In this document: positions 8,734-20,603 of the stretch, in pieces | How positions within the stretch are numbered: the stretch's first letter is position 1 | Layout: the number at the start of each line of letters is the position of its first letter | Assembly: GCA_030614915.1 (NCBI GenBank) | Contig: JAUXAG010000004.1 | Coordinates: forward strand, 1 to 64,000 | Direction: 5' to 3' | DNA from: Actinomycetes bacterium | GTDB taxonomy: Bacteria > Planctomycetota > Phycisphaerae > JAACET01 | Length of the DNA stretch: 64,000 nt | Position numbers and translations under genes: made by a program | The notes under the pieces: generated by a model | Databases searched by the model: none | What the model saw: the letters and a program-made list of their open reading frames with translations, nothing else | Told to the model about the DNA's origin: nothing

Positions 8734-9894
8734 ATGGCGCTTTGGCAGATACTCATAGCGGTATTAGTTGGTTTTGTTCTGGGGTTAGTACTTTCTAAGC
8801 TGATTTTACGCCAACGCCAATTGGACAAAAGTGCGATTGTCCAGGCTGGCAAGGAAGCCTTTGCCCCTCTCAGCGAAGAAGCTCTGTCTCGCAGTATAGA
8901 CACGCTGGTAAAACTCAACAAAGCCCAAAGCCAACTAGGTGCCAAAGATCTGGAGTCCAAGAAGGCCCTGATCGACCAGGTCCTGGAGCAGATGAGCAGC
9001 CGGCTGGAGGGGGTCAAGACATTGGTGCAGGGGCTGGACAGGGATCGGGCCCAGAAGTTCGGGGAACTGGCCAAGCAACTGCAGTTGGCTTCAGAGCAGA
9101 CGACAGAACTGACGCGGACGACCGATTCGCTGCGCAAAGCCCTGGCGGGCGGCAAGAGCCGCGGGCAGTGGGGCGAACGGATGGCGGAGGACGTTCTGCG
9201 GCTGGCGGGGTTCGTGGAGAACATCAACTACGTAAAACAGAAGACCATAAGCTCGGCGGGGACGCGTCCGGACTTTACTTTCAATCTGCCGCACGGGCTG
9301 AAGGTTAACATGGACGTGAAATTTCCGCTGGATAACTACATGCGCTATCTGGAGACGGAGTCGGCGACGGATAGAGAGCGTTTCAAAAATGCGTTCCTGA
9401 GCGATGTGAAGAAACAGAGCAATGAGCTTGTAGGGCGGGAGTACATCAATCCCGAGCAGAAGACGGTGGATTACGTGCTGATGTTCATTCCCAACGAGCA
9501 GGTGTATGCGTTTATCCAGGAAGAGGACAGCAGCATTATGGACCAGGCCATGGCGAAGCGGGTGATTTTCTGCTCGCCGTTGACGCTTTTTGCGATTCTG
9601 GCGGTGATTCGCCAAGCCGTGGACAATTTTGCCCTGGAACAGACATCGAATGAAATGCTGACTCTTCTGGGGCAATTCTACAAACAGTGGGCGGCATTCA
9701 AGGAATCCATGGGAAGAATGGGAGACCGAATAGCCGGGGCCCAGGAGGAGTTTGAGAGACTGAGCACGACGCGGAGTCGGCAATTGGAAAGGCCTTTGGA
9801 AAAGCTCGATCAATTGCGGAGCGAACGGGGATTGCCCGCAGAAGCGGACTCAAGCACAGCGAAGGAACTGGCTGGGCGTGAAAGGGGCCAATAG
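8734..9894 (+). CDS. rmuC: DNA recombination protein RmuC
   Basis: RGQWGERMAEDVLRLAGFVENINYVKQ...RPDFTFNLPHGLKVNMDVKFPLDNY; N-terminal TM. Confidence 0.93.
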   Translation: MALWQILIAVLVGFVLGLVLSKLILRQRQLDKSAIVQAGKEAFAPLSEEALSRSIDTLVKLNKAQSQLGAKDLESKKALIDQVLEQMSSRLEGVKTLVQGLDRDRAQKFGELAKQLQLASEQTTELTRTTDSLRKALAGGKSRGQWGERMAEDVLRLAGFVENINYVKQKTISSAGTRPDFTFNLPHGLKVNMDVKFPLDNYMRYLETESATDRERFKNAFLSDVKKQSNELVGREYINPEQKTVDYVLMFIPNEQVYAFIQEEDSSIMDQAMAKRVIFCSPLTLFAILAVIRQAVDNFALEQTSNEMLTLLGQFYKQWAAFKESMGRMGDRIAGAQEEFERLSTTRSRQLERPLEKLDQLRSERGLPAEADSSTAKELAGRERGQ

Positions 9895-10081
9895 AAGCAG
9901 AGGGGCCAGGGGTTAGGCGTATCCTGCTAGTTCGTAATTTCCTTTGTTACAAGTAGTTATATCAATCTCTGGACTGTGGATTTCCCCAGCGCAAAGGACA
10001 ATGCCCCATGGCGAGCTCAGGTGTGCGGGGTGGGAGGAGGCGGTGAGTGGGAGGTGAGTGGGGGGCAAAGACCTTTCGTGC

Positions 10082-10110
10082 TTGACCTATCAAGGGCAAG
10101 CTGTTAGATT
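10082..10110 (+). promoter_or_regulatory. promoter upstream of rpsB
   Basis: TTGACC N17 TAGATT. Confidence 0.5.
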
Positions 10111-10165
10111 TAGCCGACTGTTTGGGCGTTGAACGACGATAAGGCCTTGTTTTGGAGGATGTAAT

Positions 10166-11005
10166 TTGCTCACGACTTTAATCCGTGAGTTGGTGGATTC
10201 GGGCGTACATTTCGGTCACCGAGTGAGTTGGTGGAACCCGAAGATGGCCCCGTATATCTACGGCAAACGTAACGGGATTCATATTATTAATGTTAAGGAG
10301 ACGGTCAAAGGACTTCTGGTGGCTAAGAAGTTCGTGTCGCAGGCGGTATCCCAGGGACAGGACGTGCTGTTCGTGGGGACCAAACGGCAGGCGAAGCAGG
10401 CCATAAATGAGCAGGCCGGCCGCTGCTCAATGCCCTACGTGAACGAGCGCTGGCTGGGGGGTACGCTGACGAACTTCCGGACGATCCGGTCTCGTCTAGC
10501 CCGGCTGGAGGAGCTGGAGGCTCTGGAAGAGAGCGGGCAAATCAACAGCTATTCCAAGAAGATGATTACCACGCTTACGCGAGAAAAACGCAAAATCAAG
10601 CGGAACCTGGAAGGCATCCGCAAGATGTCGAAGCTTCCGGGTGCGGTGGTGGTCATCGACTGCCGACGGGAGTATCTGGCACTGCGGGAGTCGCGGAAGC
10701 TGGGGATTACAACCATCGGACTGATTGACACGAACTCGGATCCGGATACGGTGGATATTGCCATTCCGGGCAATGACGACGCGATGCGAACTATTGAGCT
10801 TCTGCTGAGGGAGCTGGTAGAGTCGGTGGAAGAAGTCAAAGCGGCCAGCAAAGGGTCTGAAGAGGCAACGGCTGTCAGCCGACCTTCGAGCCGCAGGCCC
10901 ACCACGGCCAGGGCGGTCGGCAACGGCCCGACTAAGCTTGATAACCAAGAAGATGTAGCCGCTGAAACTTCCGAGGACCCGGCTAAGAGCCAGGGCCAGC
11001 CCTGA
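10166..11005 (+). CDS. rpsB: 30S ribosomal protein S2
   Basis: LIRELVDSGVHFGHRVSWWNPKMAPYIYGKRNGIHIINV; TTG start. Confidence 0.97.
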   Translation: MLTTLIRELVDSGVHFGHRVSWWNPKMAPYIYGKRNGIHIINVKETVKGLLVAKKFVSQAVSQGQDVLFVGTKRQAKQAINEQAGRCSMPYVNERWLGGTLTNFRTIRSRLARLEELEALEESGQINSYSKKMITTLTREKRKIKRNLEGIRKMSKLPGAVVVIDCRREYLALRESRKLGITTIGLIDTNSDPDTVDIAIPGNDDAMRTIELLLRELVESVEEVKAASKGSEEATAVSRPSSRRPTTARAVGNGPTKLDNQEDVAAETSEDPAKSQGQP

Positions 11006-11121
11006 GCGTTTGGATGGAGTGCGGGCCTGGAGAGCAATAAATCGGCAGAGTCCGATCGAAGAGGCCGGGGGCGGCCGCGATTCAGACAGACAGATACAAA
11101 GGTTTGACAGGAGTAAGATCG

Positions 11122-11712
11122 ATGGCCGAGATCACGGCAGCAATGGTAAAGGCCCTGCGGGAAAAGACTAATCAGCCGATGATGGAATGCAAAAAGGCCC
11201 TGCTGGAATCCGCCGGCGACGAAGCCAAGGCAGTGGAGATCCTGCGGAAGAAGGGACTTCTGGGCCTAGCCAAACGAGCGGACCGGGCGACAAAAGAAGG
11301 GTTGGTGGGCAGCTATATTCATCACAATGCCAAGGTTGGGGCCATGGTGGAACTGAACTGCGAGACGGACTTTGTGGCCCGCAACGAGGCCTTCAGGCAG
11401 CTGGTTGCGGACCTGGCGGTGCACGTCTGCGCCACGGCTCCGATGGCGGGGAGCATCGAGGATCTGGACACAGAAATGCTGGACAAGGAACGGCAGATAC
11501 TGAGAGAACAGATAGAAAACAAGCCGCCGGAGATCGTGGAGAAAATAGTCGAAGGAAGAATGGGCAAGTTCTACGAGGAACACGTTCTGCTGGAGCAGGT
11601 TTTTGTCAAGGACGACAAGAAAAAGATCAAGGACCTGCTGAATGAGCTGTCGAGCAAGACGGGGGAGAAGATAACGCTGGGGCGTTTTGCTCGCTTTGCG
11701 GTAGGCGGATAA
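11122..11712 (+). CDS. tsf: translation elongation factor Ts
   Basis: AAMVKALREKTNQPMMECKKAL...YIHHNAKVGAMVELNCETDFVARNE. Confidence 0.97.
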   Translation: MAEITAAMVKALREKTNQPMMECKKALLESAGDEAKAVEILRKKGLLGLAKRADRATKEGLVGSYIHHNAKVGAMVELNCETDFVARNEAFRQLVADLAVHVCATAPMAGSIEDLDTEMLDKERQILREQIENKPPEIVEKIVEGRMGKFYEEHVLLEQVFVKDDKKKIKDLLNELSSKTGEKITLGRFARFAVGG

Positions 11713-11715
11713 GTA

Positions 11716-11828
11716 AAATCAAAATGCAAAAATCAAATATCAAAATTACAAATCAAAATTCAAAGAGTTTGAAAGATTCTGTCTCACTGTACCGGAGCAT
11801 TTTGACGTTTGCGTTTTGATTTTTGGTA
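11716..11828. repeat. AT-rich MITE-like repeat between tsf and pyrH; 18-nt-free (empty-site) copy
   Basis: AAATCAAAATGCAAAAATCAAATATCAAAATTACAAATCAAAATTC ... TTTTGACGTTTGCGTTTTGATTTTT: inverted termini. Confidence 0.75.
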
Positions 11829-11833
11829 TCCTA

Positions 11834-12577
11834 ATGGGTAAAGCTGAACTTAAATATCGGCGAGTACTGCTGAAGATATCTGGGGAGGGCTTTTGCAGCA
11901 CGAGCGGGTTCGGAATCGAGGCTGAGCCGGTGCGGCAACTGGCCAAGGAATTGAAACAGACGGCCCAGCTGGGTCTGGAGTTGGCCGTAGTTTGTGGCGG
12001 CGGGAATTTTTTGCGCGGCCAGACCCTGACTAGCAAGCTGGAGATACCGCGGGCCTCGGCTGACTATATGGGGATGCTGGCCACGGTGATGAATGCCATT
12101 GCCCTTCAGGAATGTCTGGAAGCGATGGGGCAGCCGACGCGGGTGATGAGTGCCATAGCGGTGAAGGAGATGTGTGAGCCATTCATCCACCGGCGGGCTG
12201 TGCGGCATTTGGAAAAGGGTCGGATTGTGATCCTGGCGGGGGGGACGGGCAATCCGTTTTTCAGCACAGATACTTGCGCAGCTCTGCGGGCCAGTGAGCT
12301 TCACTCCGAAGCGGTGCTCAAGGCTACCAAGGTGGAGGGGGTTTACTCGGCGGACCCGGAGGTTGACAGCCAAGCCGAGCTATATGAGAAACTGGATTTT
12401 CATGAGGTGCTGAGCAAGGACTTGAAAGTGATGGATCACGCGGCGATCAGTTTGTGCCGGATGAACAAGATCCCCATTGTGGTGTTCAACGTGTATAAGA
12501 GCGGGAACATCGGGCGGGTCGTTCAAGGAGAGAAAGTGGGCACAACGATTGGAGATTATGGCGATGAGCCTAGATGA
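11834..12577 (+). CDS. pyrH: UMP kinase
   Basis: YRRVLLKISGEGFCS...LAVVCGGGNFLRG...SADYMGMLATVMNA. Confidence 0.97.
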   Translation: MGKAELKYRRVLLKISGEGFCSTSGFGIEAEPVRQLAKELKQTAQLGLELAVVCGGGNFLRGQTLTSKLEIPRASADYMGMLATVMNAIALQECLEAMGQPTRVMSAIAVKEMCEPFIHRRAVRHLEKGRIVILAGGTGNPFFSTDTCAALRASELHSEAVLKATKVEGVYSADPEVDSQAELYEKLDFHEVLSKDLKVMDHAAISLCRMNKIPIVVFNVYKSGNIGRVVQGEKVGTTIGDYGDEPR

Positions 12578-13124
12578 AATATGCGTCGAGGCTGAGGAGA
12601 AGATGGAAAAGGCGGTGTCCTTTTTGGGTGGGGAACTTCGGGGCATACGAACCGGGCGAGCTAGTACCGGGCTGGTGGAGCACATAAAGGTGGACTATTA
12701 CGGATCGAGCACACCTCTGCAACAGTTGGCGAGTCTGGCAACTCCGGAAGCAAACCTGATCGTGATCAAGCCTTTCGATCCATCGAGCATAAAGGATATC
12801 GAGCGGGCGATTTTGGCATCAGAGTTGGGGATTACCCCGCAATCGGACAAGAGGGTGATTCGTCTGAGCGTTCCGCCCTTGAGCGGGGAACGTCGCAAGC
12901 AGTTAGCCAGCCAGGTCAAGCAGATGGCTGAGCAGGGGCGGATAAGCATACGCAATATCCGCCGGGAGGCCAATAAACATATCGATCAGGAGCAGAAGGA
13001 CAAAAAGGCCAGCGAAGACGAAGCGGCAAAAGGCAAGGATGAGATTCAGGAGCTAACCAAAAAATACGAGGAAAAGGTGGGCGAGCTGCTTAAGGGCAAA
13101 CTTGCCGAAATAGAGAACAGCTAA
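12558..13124 (+). CDS. frr: ribosome recycling factor; overlaps pyrH 3' end
   Basis: LRGIRTGRASTGLVEHIKVDYYGSSTPLQQLASLATPE...RNIRREANKHI. Confidence 0.96.
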   Translation: MAMSLDEICVEAEEKMEKAVSFLGGELRGIRTGRASTGLVEHIKVDYYGSSTPLQQLASLATPEANLIVIKPFDPSSIKDIERAILASELGITPQSDKRVIRLSVPPLSGERRKQLASQVKQMAEQGRISIRNIRREANKHIDQEQKDKKASEDEAAKGKDEIQELTKKYEEKVGELLKGKLAEIENS

Positions 13125-13149
13125 CAGAAGAATTAAACTACAAAGGAAG

Positions 13150-14268
<1,119 letters not shown>

Positions 14269-14350
14269 GAAGCGCGGTATTGATGAGGTTTTTTCAGTAG
14301 GCCTATCCGTTTGGGTGGGCCTGCTGGCTTGATAAGATGAGGCTGAAAGC

Positions 14351-15541
14351 ATGGCCAAGAAAACAGTGGCGGACATGGAGGTAAAAGGTAAACGGGTGCT
14401 GATGCGGGTGGATTTCAACGTTCCGCTGGATAAGCAGGGTGAGATTACGGATGAGCGGCGGATACGAATGGCTTTGCCGAGCATCAAGAGCGTACTGAAT
14501 CGGGGGGGGCGACTGATCCTGATGAGCCACCTGGGCAGGCCCAAGGGGAAGGTGAACAAGGAACTTTCCCTGGCCCCGGCGGCGAAGAGGCTGGGCGAAC
14601 TGCTGGGTAAGAAGGTTGAGTTGGCGGGCGATTGCGTGGGTGCCGAAGCCAAGCGGGCGGTAGAAGAGCTTGGCGACGGGCAGTGCCTGCTGCTGGAGAA
14701 CCTGCGGTTCCACGAAGGTGAGACGAAGAATGATCCGGCCTTTGCCGCCCAGTTGGCCGATCTGGCAGAGCTGTACGTCAACGATGCCTTCGGGACGGCC
14801 CATCGCAAGCACGCGTCGATGTACGGGGTGCCGGAAAAACTCGGGGCTGGTAAACGGGTGTGCGGGTTTCTGATTCAAAAGGAGTTGGAGTTTCTGGGTC
14901 AGGCGTTGGAGAATCCGGCCCGGCCGTTTTTGGCCATACTGGGAGGGGTGAAGGTCTCGGATAAGATTCCGGTAATCGAAAACCTGATCAAGAAGGTGGA
15001 TGCGATTCTTATCGGTGGGGCGATGTCCTATACCTTTTTGCAGGCTCAGGGAATTGAGGTGGGTAACTCGAAGCTGGAAAAAGAGATGATGGGTCAGTGC
15101 AGGGAGCTTCTGTCAGCGGCCGAGCAAGCGGGTTGCCAGATGCTGGTTCCCAGCGATCACGTGGTGGGGCGGGAGGTTTCAGCCCAGGCGGATCGAACGG
15201 TGCAGGGCCCGGGGATCGAGGAGGGGTGGTTCGGACTGGACATCGGCCCGGCCACGGCTAAGGCTTATGCGGGAAAAATCGCCACGGCCAAAACGATCGT
15301 CTGGAATGGGCCGATGGGCGTCTTCGAGACCCCGCCATTCGATGCGGGGACCAGAGCGGTGGGCCAGGCGGTTGCCGATGCGGATTGCACGAGTATCATC
15401 GGGGGGGGCGACTCGGCGGCAGCGGTTGAGGCGTTCGGGCTGGAGGATAAAATGTCGCATATCTCCACCGGCGGGGGGGCGAGCCTGGAGTTTTTGGCGG
15501 GCAAGCCCTTTGCGGCTTTGGAGATACTGGACGACGCCTAA
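14351..15541 (+). CDS. pgk: phosphoglycerate kinase
   Basis: [50 protein letters not shown]. Confidence 0.98.
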   Translation: MAKKTVADMEVKGKRVLMRVDFNVPLDKQGEITDERRIRMALPSIKSVLNRGGRLILMSHLGRPKGKVNKELSLAPAAKRLGELLGKKVELAGDCVGAEAKRAVEELGDGQCLLLENLRFHEGETKNDPAFAAQLADLAELYVNDAFGTAHRKHASMYGVPEKLGAGKRVCGFLIQKELEFLGQALENPARPFLAILGGVKVSDKIPVIENLIKKVDAILIGGAMSYTFLQAQGIEVGNSKLEKEMMGQCRELLSAAEQAGCQMLVPSDHVVGREVSAQADRTVQGPGIEEGWFGLDIGPATAKAYAGKIATAKTIVWNGPMGVFETPPFDAGTRAVGQAVADADCTSIIGGGDSAAAVEAFGLEDKMSHISTGGGASLEFLAGKPFAALEILDDA

Positions 15542-15572
15542 AGCTGAGTTTGTAGACTTGCGGAGCAGAGCA

Positions 15573-16259
15573 ATGGTACTTGGTAAAAGGACTGCTGAGG
15601 ATATCTGGATCGCTCCGTCGCTGTTGGCGGCGGACTTTGCTCACTTGGCAGAGGAGATTTGCGTGGTGGAAAAGGGCGGGGCTGATCTGCTACACCTGGA
15701 CGTGATGGACGGCCATTTCGTGCCCAACCTGACCATCGGGCTGCCAGTAGTGAAAAGCATTCGGGGGGTAAGCAAGCTGCCTTTCGATGCCCATCTGATG
15801 ATAACCGATCCGCTGAAGTACGCGCCAAGGTTTGCCGAAGCGGGTGCGGATAGTATTACGTTTCATGCTGAGTGCAGCTCGGATATGGTGGCGACGGCGA
15901 GGCAGATCCGCGAGCTGGGGGTTGGCGTGGGGGTGTGCATAAACCCCCAGACGCCAGCGGAGGTGATCTTTGAAGTGCTGGAGGAGGTAGACCTGGTGCT
16001 GGTGATGAGCGTGCATCCGGGGTTCGGGGGGCAAGAGTTTATGCCAGAGGTTTTGGAAAAAGCTAAGATGCTTCGGGAGCGGATGAAGACGGATCAGTGG
16101 CTGCAGATCGACGGGGGTATAGACCAACAGACGATAGGCGAGGCAGCGGCGGCAGGGGCGAATTGCTTTGTGGCTGGGGTGGCCATATTCCGGGCCGACG
16201 ATCCGGCTAAGGCGATAAGCGATCTGAGAGATGAGGCCAGGCGGAGTATGAAAAGGTAG
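15573..16259 (+). CDS. rpe: ribulose-phosphate 3-epimerase
   Basis: IAPSLLAADFAHL; LHLDVMDGHFVPNLTIG; VMSVHPGFGGQ. Confidence 0.97.
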   Translation: MVLGKRTAEDIWIAPSLLAADFAHLAEEICVVEKGGADLLHLDVMDGHFVPNLTIGLPVVKSIRGVSKLPFDAHLMITDPLKYAPRFAEAGADSITFHAECSSDMVATARQIRELGVGVGVCINPQTPAEVIFEVLEEVDLVLVMSVHPGFGGQEFMPEVLEKAKMLRERMKTDQWLQIDGGIDQQTIGEAAAAGANCFVAGVAIFRADDPAKAISDLRDEARRSMKR

Positions 16260-16265
16260 GCGAGC

Positions 16266-17111
16266 ATGGCTAAGGAATTGCCGGCAGCGGCCTGGGACGG
16301 CTTTTCACTGCGGCGGCGCAGGGACGTGCCGGAAGGGCTGTGGATGCGGTGCCAGAATTGCGGGGCGATGCTGTATCGCAAGGCGGTGGCTGATAATTTC
16401 CAGGTCTGCCCGGAATGTCAGCAGCACTTTCGGATAGACGCCCGGACGCGGATCGAGATACTGGTGGACCCGGGGTCCTTCGAAGAAGAAGACGAAAAGC
16501 TCGAATCGGCGGACCCGCTGAAGTTCAAGGACCTCAAGAGTTATAAATCGCGTTTGGCCGATCAGCAGAAAAAGACCGGCCTCAAAGATGCAGTGGTCTG
16601 CGGCAAAGCCTTTATCAAGGGTCGGCCGGTTAGCCTGGCAGTGATGGATGCCAACTTCATCATGGCCTCGATGGGGGCAGTTGTGGGGGAGAAGATTACG
16701 CGGGCGATCGAGCGGGCAATCGAGGAGGAGATCACGCTGATAATCTGCTGCGCCTCCGGCGGGGCACGGATGATGGAGGGTCTGGTTTCGCTGATGCAGA
16801 TGGCTAAGACGTCGGCGGCGTTGGCGAAGCTGGACGAGGCGGGGGGATTGTATATTTCGGTGCTGACGGATCCGACCACGGCAGGGGTGGCAGCCAGTTA
16901 TGCCAACTTGGGGGATATTGTGATAGCTGAGCCGGAAGCCCTGGTCGGCTTTGCCGGGCCGAGGGTTATCTGGCACACGACCAAAACGGAATTGCCGAAG
17001 GGGTTTCAAACCGCTGAGTTTGTCATGGAGCACGGCTTCATAGATATGATCGTGCAGCGCAAAGATTTGCGCGATGAACTGGCCCGCCTGATAGACTATT
17101 GCGGGAAATAA
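16266..17111 (+). CDS. accD: acetyl-CoA carboxylase carboxyltransferase subunit beta
   Basis: WMRCQNCGAMLYRK...VCPECQQHFRIDA; CCASGGARMMEGLVSLMQMAKT. Confidence 0.96.
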   Translation: MAKELPAAAWDGFSLRRRRDVPEGLWMRCQNCGAMLYRKAVADNFQVCPECQQHFRIDARTRIEILVDPGSFEEEDEKLESADPLKFKDLKSYKSRLADQQKKTGLKDAVVCGKAFIKGRPVSLAVMDANFIMASMGAVVGEKITRAIERAIEEEITLIICCASGGARMMEGLVSLMQMAKTSAALAKLDEAGGLYISVLTDPTTAGVAASYANLGDIVIAEPEALVGFAGPRVIWHTTKTELPKGFQTAEFVMEHGFIDMIVQRKDLRDELARLIDYCGK

Positions 17112-17320
17112 GAAATTAGCCACAGATTTCACTGATGATCACAGATTCACAGAAAGAAAGACAGAAATTAGACGCAGATGCAGAAAGGCTTGAGGAAGAA
17201 AGAGACAGAACTCACCATGAAGGCACGAAGAACACGAAGTAAGAAAGAAAGGCTTGAGGCGGAGAATACAGAAAGAAAGGGGCAAAGGCACAAAGGCACA
17301 GAGGCAGATAAAGAAAAGAC
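17112..17320 (+). repeat. tandem dispersed-repeat fragments (acagatttcactgatgatcacaga; caccatgaaggcacgaagaacacgaag; aaaggcacaaaggcacagaggca)
   Basis: Same families recur at 2230, 30801, 36968, 44301, 56241 and 62660. Confidence 0.7.
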
Positions 17321-17337
17321 AGAAGAAAAACCGGCTT

Positions 17338-19839
17338 CTACTTCATTCCGAGCCAGGCGGCGATAGCGGGGGCGAACTTGACCACTACGCCGGCAAAGAC
17401 GATAGAAACCATGCTCATGAGCTTGATGAGGATATTGAGGCTGGGGCCTGAGGTGTCCTTGAAGGGGTCTCCGACGGTGTCGCCAACGACGGCGGCCTTG
17501 TGAGCATCAGAGCCCTTGCCGCCAAGCTGGCCGGTCTCGATCCACTTTTTGGCGTTGTCCCAGGCGCCACCGGCATTGGCCATGAAAATCGCCAAGGCGA
17601 AACCACAAACCAATCCGCCGGCCAATAAGCCGAGCACGCCGGGTACGCCGAAGACCAAACCGACAGCTAAGGGGACAACTAGAGCTAACAAAGAGGGGGC
17701 GATCATTTCTTTCTGGGCTCCGACAGTGGAAATGTCCACACAGCGGGCGTAATCGGGTGTTCCGGAGCCATCCATGATGCCGGGAATCTCTTTGAACTGA
17801 CGGCGGACCTCCAGGACCATGGAGTTCGCGACCCGGCCCACGGCCTTCATGGTTAAGGCGCAGAATAAAAAGGCCAACAGTACCCCCGAGAACATGCCGC
17901 AAAGTACGCGGGGATTCAGTAAGGTTACATTATAAAACTCCATGAAATCCCGGAGCGAAGCCCCGGAGGTGCGAATGAGGCTCAAAGGGACTGGGCTGAC
18001 GGGATCATCAAGGGAAACGCGGACGAAGCCCGCGGAGTCCTGGGAACCGGGCTCGATGGTGAGAACCTTGCCAGGAGGCAGGTCGATAGAACGGGGCGAT
18101 CGCAGCATAAGGGCGTAATATTCATCGTCGGTTTGGCTGGCATCGGTGTTGGTGGTGGTTGAATCAGTCCGTCCGGCAAAGAGGTTGTGGCCCATATAGG
18201 CAACCTGATCGGAAGCAATGGTGATTGCGGCCGAGGCTACGTACTGTTGAGCCTGGCGGTCCTGACTGACGCGGATCTGCTCGGCATAAGTGGCTAAGAG
18301 GGCCAGGGCAGTGAGGGCGGCTGAGCCGATGGCAAAACCCTTGCCGGTGGCGGCGGTGGTGTTGCCGAGGGAATCGAGGGCGTCGGTGCGTTTGCGGACC
18401 TCGGGGTCCTGATGGGTCATCTCGGCGTTACCGCCGGCGTTGTCGGCGATTGGTCCGTAAGCGTCGGTAGCCAAGGTGATGCCCAAGGTGGCCAACATTC
18501 CCACGGCAGCGATGCCTACGCCATAGAGCCCCATGGCTGGATAAGTAAATCCTCCGGCGGCGCCGAAGGCTACTATCATGGCAACAATGACAATTGTCAG
18601 GGGTGCCCAGGTGCTCTTCATGCCTTCTGCGAGGCCGGCAATTATAACGGTGCCGGGGCCGGTCTCGGCCTGGGCGGCAATGCCCTGAGTGGGCTTGGAA
18701 TCATAGGAGGTATAATACTCAGTAAACTTGCCGATGAGGACTCCGGCTACGAGGCCGGTAGTGGTGGAAAGGCCCACGCCCCACCAACGCAGGGGAGAGT
18801 CGGGGGGGAAGGCGTCGCCGAGGAGCAAATAACAGACGCCAAAGGTGGCTGCAATGACCAATATCGCAGCGGTGTTGATACCCCTTTCCAGGGCGCCCAT
18901 GAGCTGTTTCATGGTAGCTTCGACGCCGGTGCGAACAAAGTAGATGCCAATGATACTGAGGAGAATTCCCACCCCGGCAATAACCATGGGCAGAACCATG
19001 AGGTTCACGGCGTAGTCCTGGCGTCCGAGCCAATTGGCAGCAGCGACGCCGAGTACGCCGGTGGCCAAAATGGAGTTGCAATAAGATTCATACAAGTCGG
19101 CGCCCATGCCGGCTACGTCGCCGACGTTGTCACCGACATTGTCGGCAATGGTGGCGGGATTGCGGGGGTCGTCTTCGGGGATGCCGGCCTCTATCTTGCC
19201 GACCAGGTCGGCTCCGACGTCTGCGGCCTTGGTGAAGATTCCGCCGCCAACCCTGGCAAAGAGGGCCTGGAAGCTGGCCCCCATACCAAAACAGAGCATG
19301 ACCACGCTGATTTGGACGAGACTCATGGCGTATTCAGGGCCCAGAATAAAGGGTGCGAGCCAGGCGAGGATGAAAAACCAGATGCAGATGTTCAACAGGC
19401 CCAGGCCGACGACCACCAGGCCGGTAACAGCCCCGGCACGGAAGGCAATCTGCAGGCCGCGGTTGAGCGACTCCTTGGCGCCCTGAGCGGTGCGATTGGA
19501 GGCAGCGGTAGCGGTCTTCATGCCGTAAAAGCCGGCCAGGCCGGAGAAAAAGCCCCCCGCGATGAAACCCACGAAAACGAGCTTGTGCTGGGCGTTGAAT
19601 CCGAAAGCCATCAGAGCCAACAAGGCGGCGACGACGGCGAAAAAGATAGCGACGACCTTGTATTGCCTCCGGAGATAAGCGTAAGCCCCCTCGCGTACGT
19701 GAGCGGCAATGGCCTGCATGTCCGCGTCGCCGGGGGCAGCAGCCATAATCTGGCGATAAAAGATGTAAGCGAAAACCAATGCCAAGATGGAAGAGACGGG
19801 GACTATCAGCCACCAGAGAAGCGGAATACTAATGTCCAT
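17338..19839 (-). CDS. hppA: membrane-bound ion-pumping pyrophosphatase, K+-dependent type, with insertion
   Basis: [72 protein letters not shown]. Confidence 0.96.
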   Translation of the reverse strand: MDISIPLLWWLIVPVSSILALVFAYIFYRQIMAAAPGDADMQAIAAHVREGAYAYLRRQYKVVAIFFAVVAALLALMAFGFNAQHKLVFVGFIAGGFFSGLAGFYGMKTATAASNRTAQGAKESLNRGLQIAFRAGAVTGLVVVGLGLLNICIWFFILAWLAPFILGPEYAMSLVQISVVMLCFGMGASFQALFARVGGGIFTKAADVGADLVGKIEAGIPEDDPRNPATIADNVGDNVGDVAGMGADLYESYCNSILATGVLGVAAANWLGRQDYAVNLMVLPMVIAGVGILLSIIGIYFVRTGVEATMKQLMGALERGINTAAILVIAATFGVCYLLLGDAFPPDSPLRWWGVGLSTTTGLVAGVLIGKFTEYYTSYDSKPTQGIAAQAETGPGTVIIAGLAEGMKSTWAPLTIVIVAMIVAFGAAGGFTYPAMGLYGVGIAAVGMLATLGITLATDAYGPIADNAGGNAEMTHQDPEVRKRTDALDSLGNTTAATGKGFAIGSAALTALALLATYAEQIRVSQDRQAQQYVASAAITIASDQVAYMGHNLFAGRTDSTTTNTDASQTDDEYYALMLRSPRSIDLPPGKVLTIEPGSQDSAGFVRVSLDDPVSPVPLSLIRTSGASLRDFMEFYNVTLLNPRVLCGMFSGVLLAFLFCALTMKAVGRVANSMVLEVRRQFKEIPGIMDGSGTPDYARCVDISTVGAQKEMIAPSLLALVVPLAVGLVFGVPGVLGLLAGGLVCGFALAIFMANAGGAWDNAKKWIETGQLGGKGSDAHKAAVVGDTVGDPFKDTSGPSLNILIKLMSMVSIVFAGVVVKFAPAIAAWLGMK

Positions 19840-19882
19840 AAATGATGCGCTCGGCAGGGTATAGTCTCAAGGGCCCCGGGAC

Positions 19883-19914
19883 GCCTGTCTGCGTGCCGAC
19901 ACGCACAGGCAGGC
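19883..19914. repeat. GC-rich imperfect palindromic repeat
   Basis: GCCTGTCTGCGTGCCGACACGCACAGGCAGGC. Confidence 0.6.
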
Positions 19915-19963
19915 AACCCGAGGGCGTTATCGTGATGAGATCTAATTCAGACAAGCAGGTAGG

Positions 19964-20143
19964 TTAGACCTCTCCGACGCGGCGCTGAGATTTTCGCATC
20001 CGGCGACGCTTGCGCTCCGAGGGCTTCTCATAGTAACTGTTGCGTTTGATATCTCGGTTCAAACCTTCTTTCTCACACATTTTCTTGAGCCGGCGAAGCA
20101 TCTGCTCGACAGTTTCGTTACCCCTGACTTTGACTCTTATCAT
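19964..20143 (-). CDS. rpsU: 30S ribosomal protein S21 (below ORF-track size cutoff)
   Basis: Manual translation: MIRVKVRGNETVEQMLRRLKKMCEKEGLNRDIKRNSYYEKPSERKRRRMRKSQRRVGEV. Confidence 0.96.
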   Translation of the reverse strand: MIRVKVRGNETVEQMLRRLKKMCEKEGLNRDIKRNSYYEKPSERKRRRMRKSQRRVGEV

Positions 20144-20197
20144 AAGATCTGTGTTCCTTTACGGTTACAATTCATCCGGCAAACAGTGCAGTCATAT

Positions 20198-20226
20198 AAT
20201 ATATCGTACCAAAGGGAGGCGGTCAA
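20198..20226 (-). promoter_or_regulatory. rpsU promoter
   Basis: TTGACC N17 TATATT on minus strand. Confidence 0.6.
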
Positions 20227-20603
20227 CAGAATAATATTGTTGGCATGAGAGGATCCAGGCTATGGGGCAACTGCAAAGGAGCTAAAAAGCTCACGGGCTC
20301 GGCTCCGTGCGAGCGAGCCAGAGACCGATAATATCGCTGATACGGCTTTTGAATCCGGGGTCTAGAAGGTCAGGTTGGAGCGTTTTGGCGGCTGGCCGGG
20401 AAGGGAGCCGACTGATGAGGGCTTTTATTAGCTAAACCGGCTGGGAGGGCAGGTCGATAGCACTGGCATGGGGAATAGCTGCAAGTTTAATGCTGAGCTT
20501 GCGCCGCAGGACAAACAAAACGGCTTGAGAGTGAGTAGCCGGGCAAGCAGTTTGACCAAAGATCATATAGTCTCGCAGAGCACGGGAAAGTGAGGTCCCA
20601 CAA

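Noticed and set aside
18412-19845. 477-aa plus-strand ORF
   Set aside because: Antisense to hppA, low-complexity Gly/Asp-rich composition typical of a shadow frame.
20415-20450. Hammerhead ribozyme-like core CTGATGAG...TAAAC
   Set aside because: The essential GAAA is replaced by UAAA, and the flanks pair with each other (AGCCG/CGGCT) in a way not compatible with hammerhead topology.
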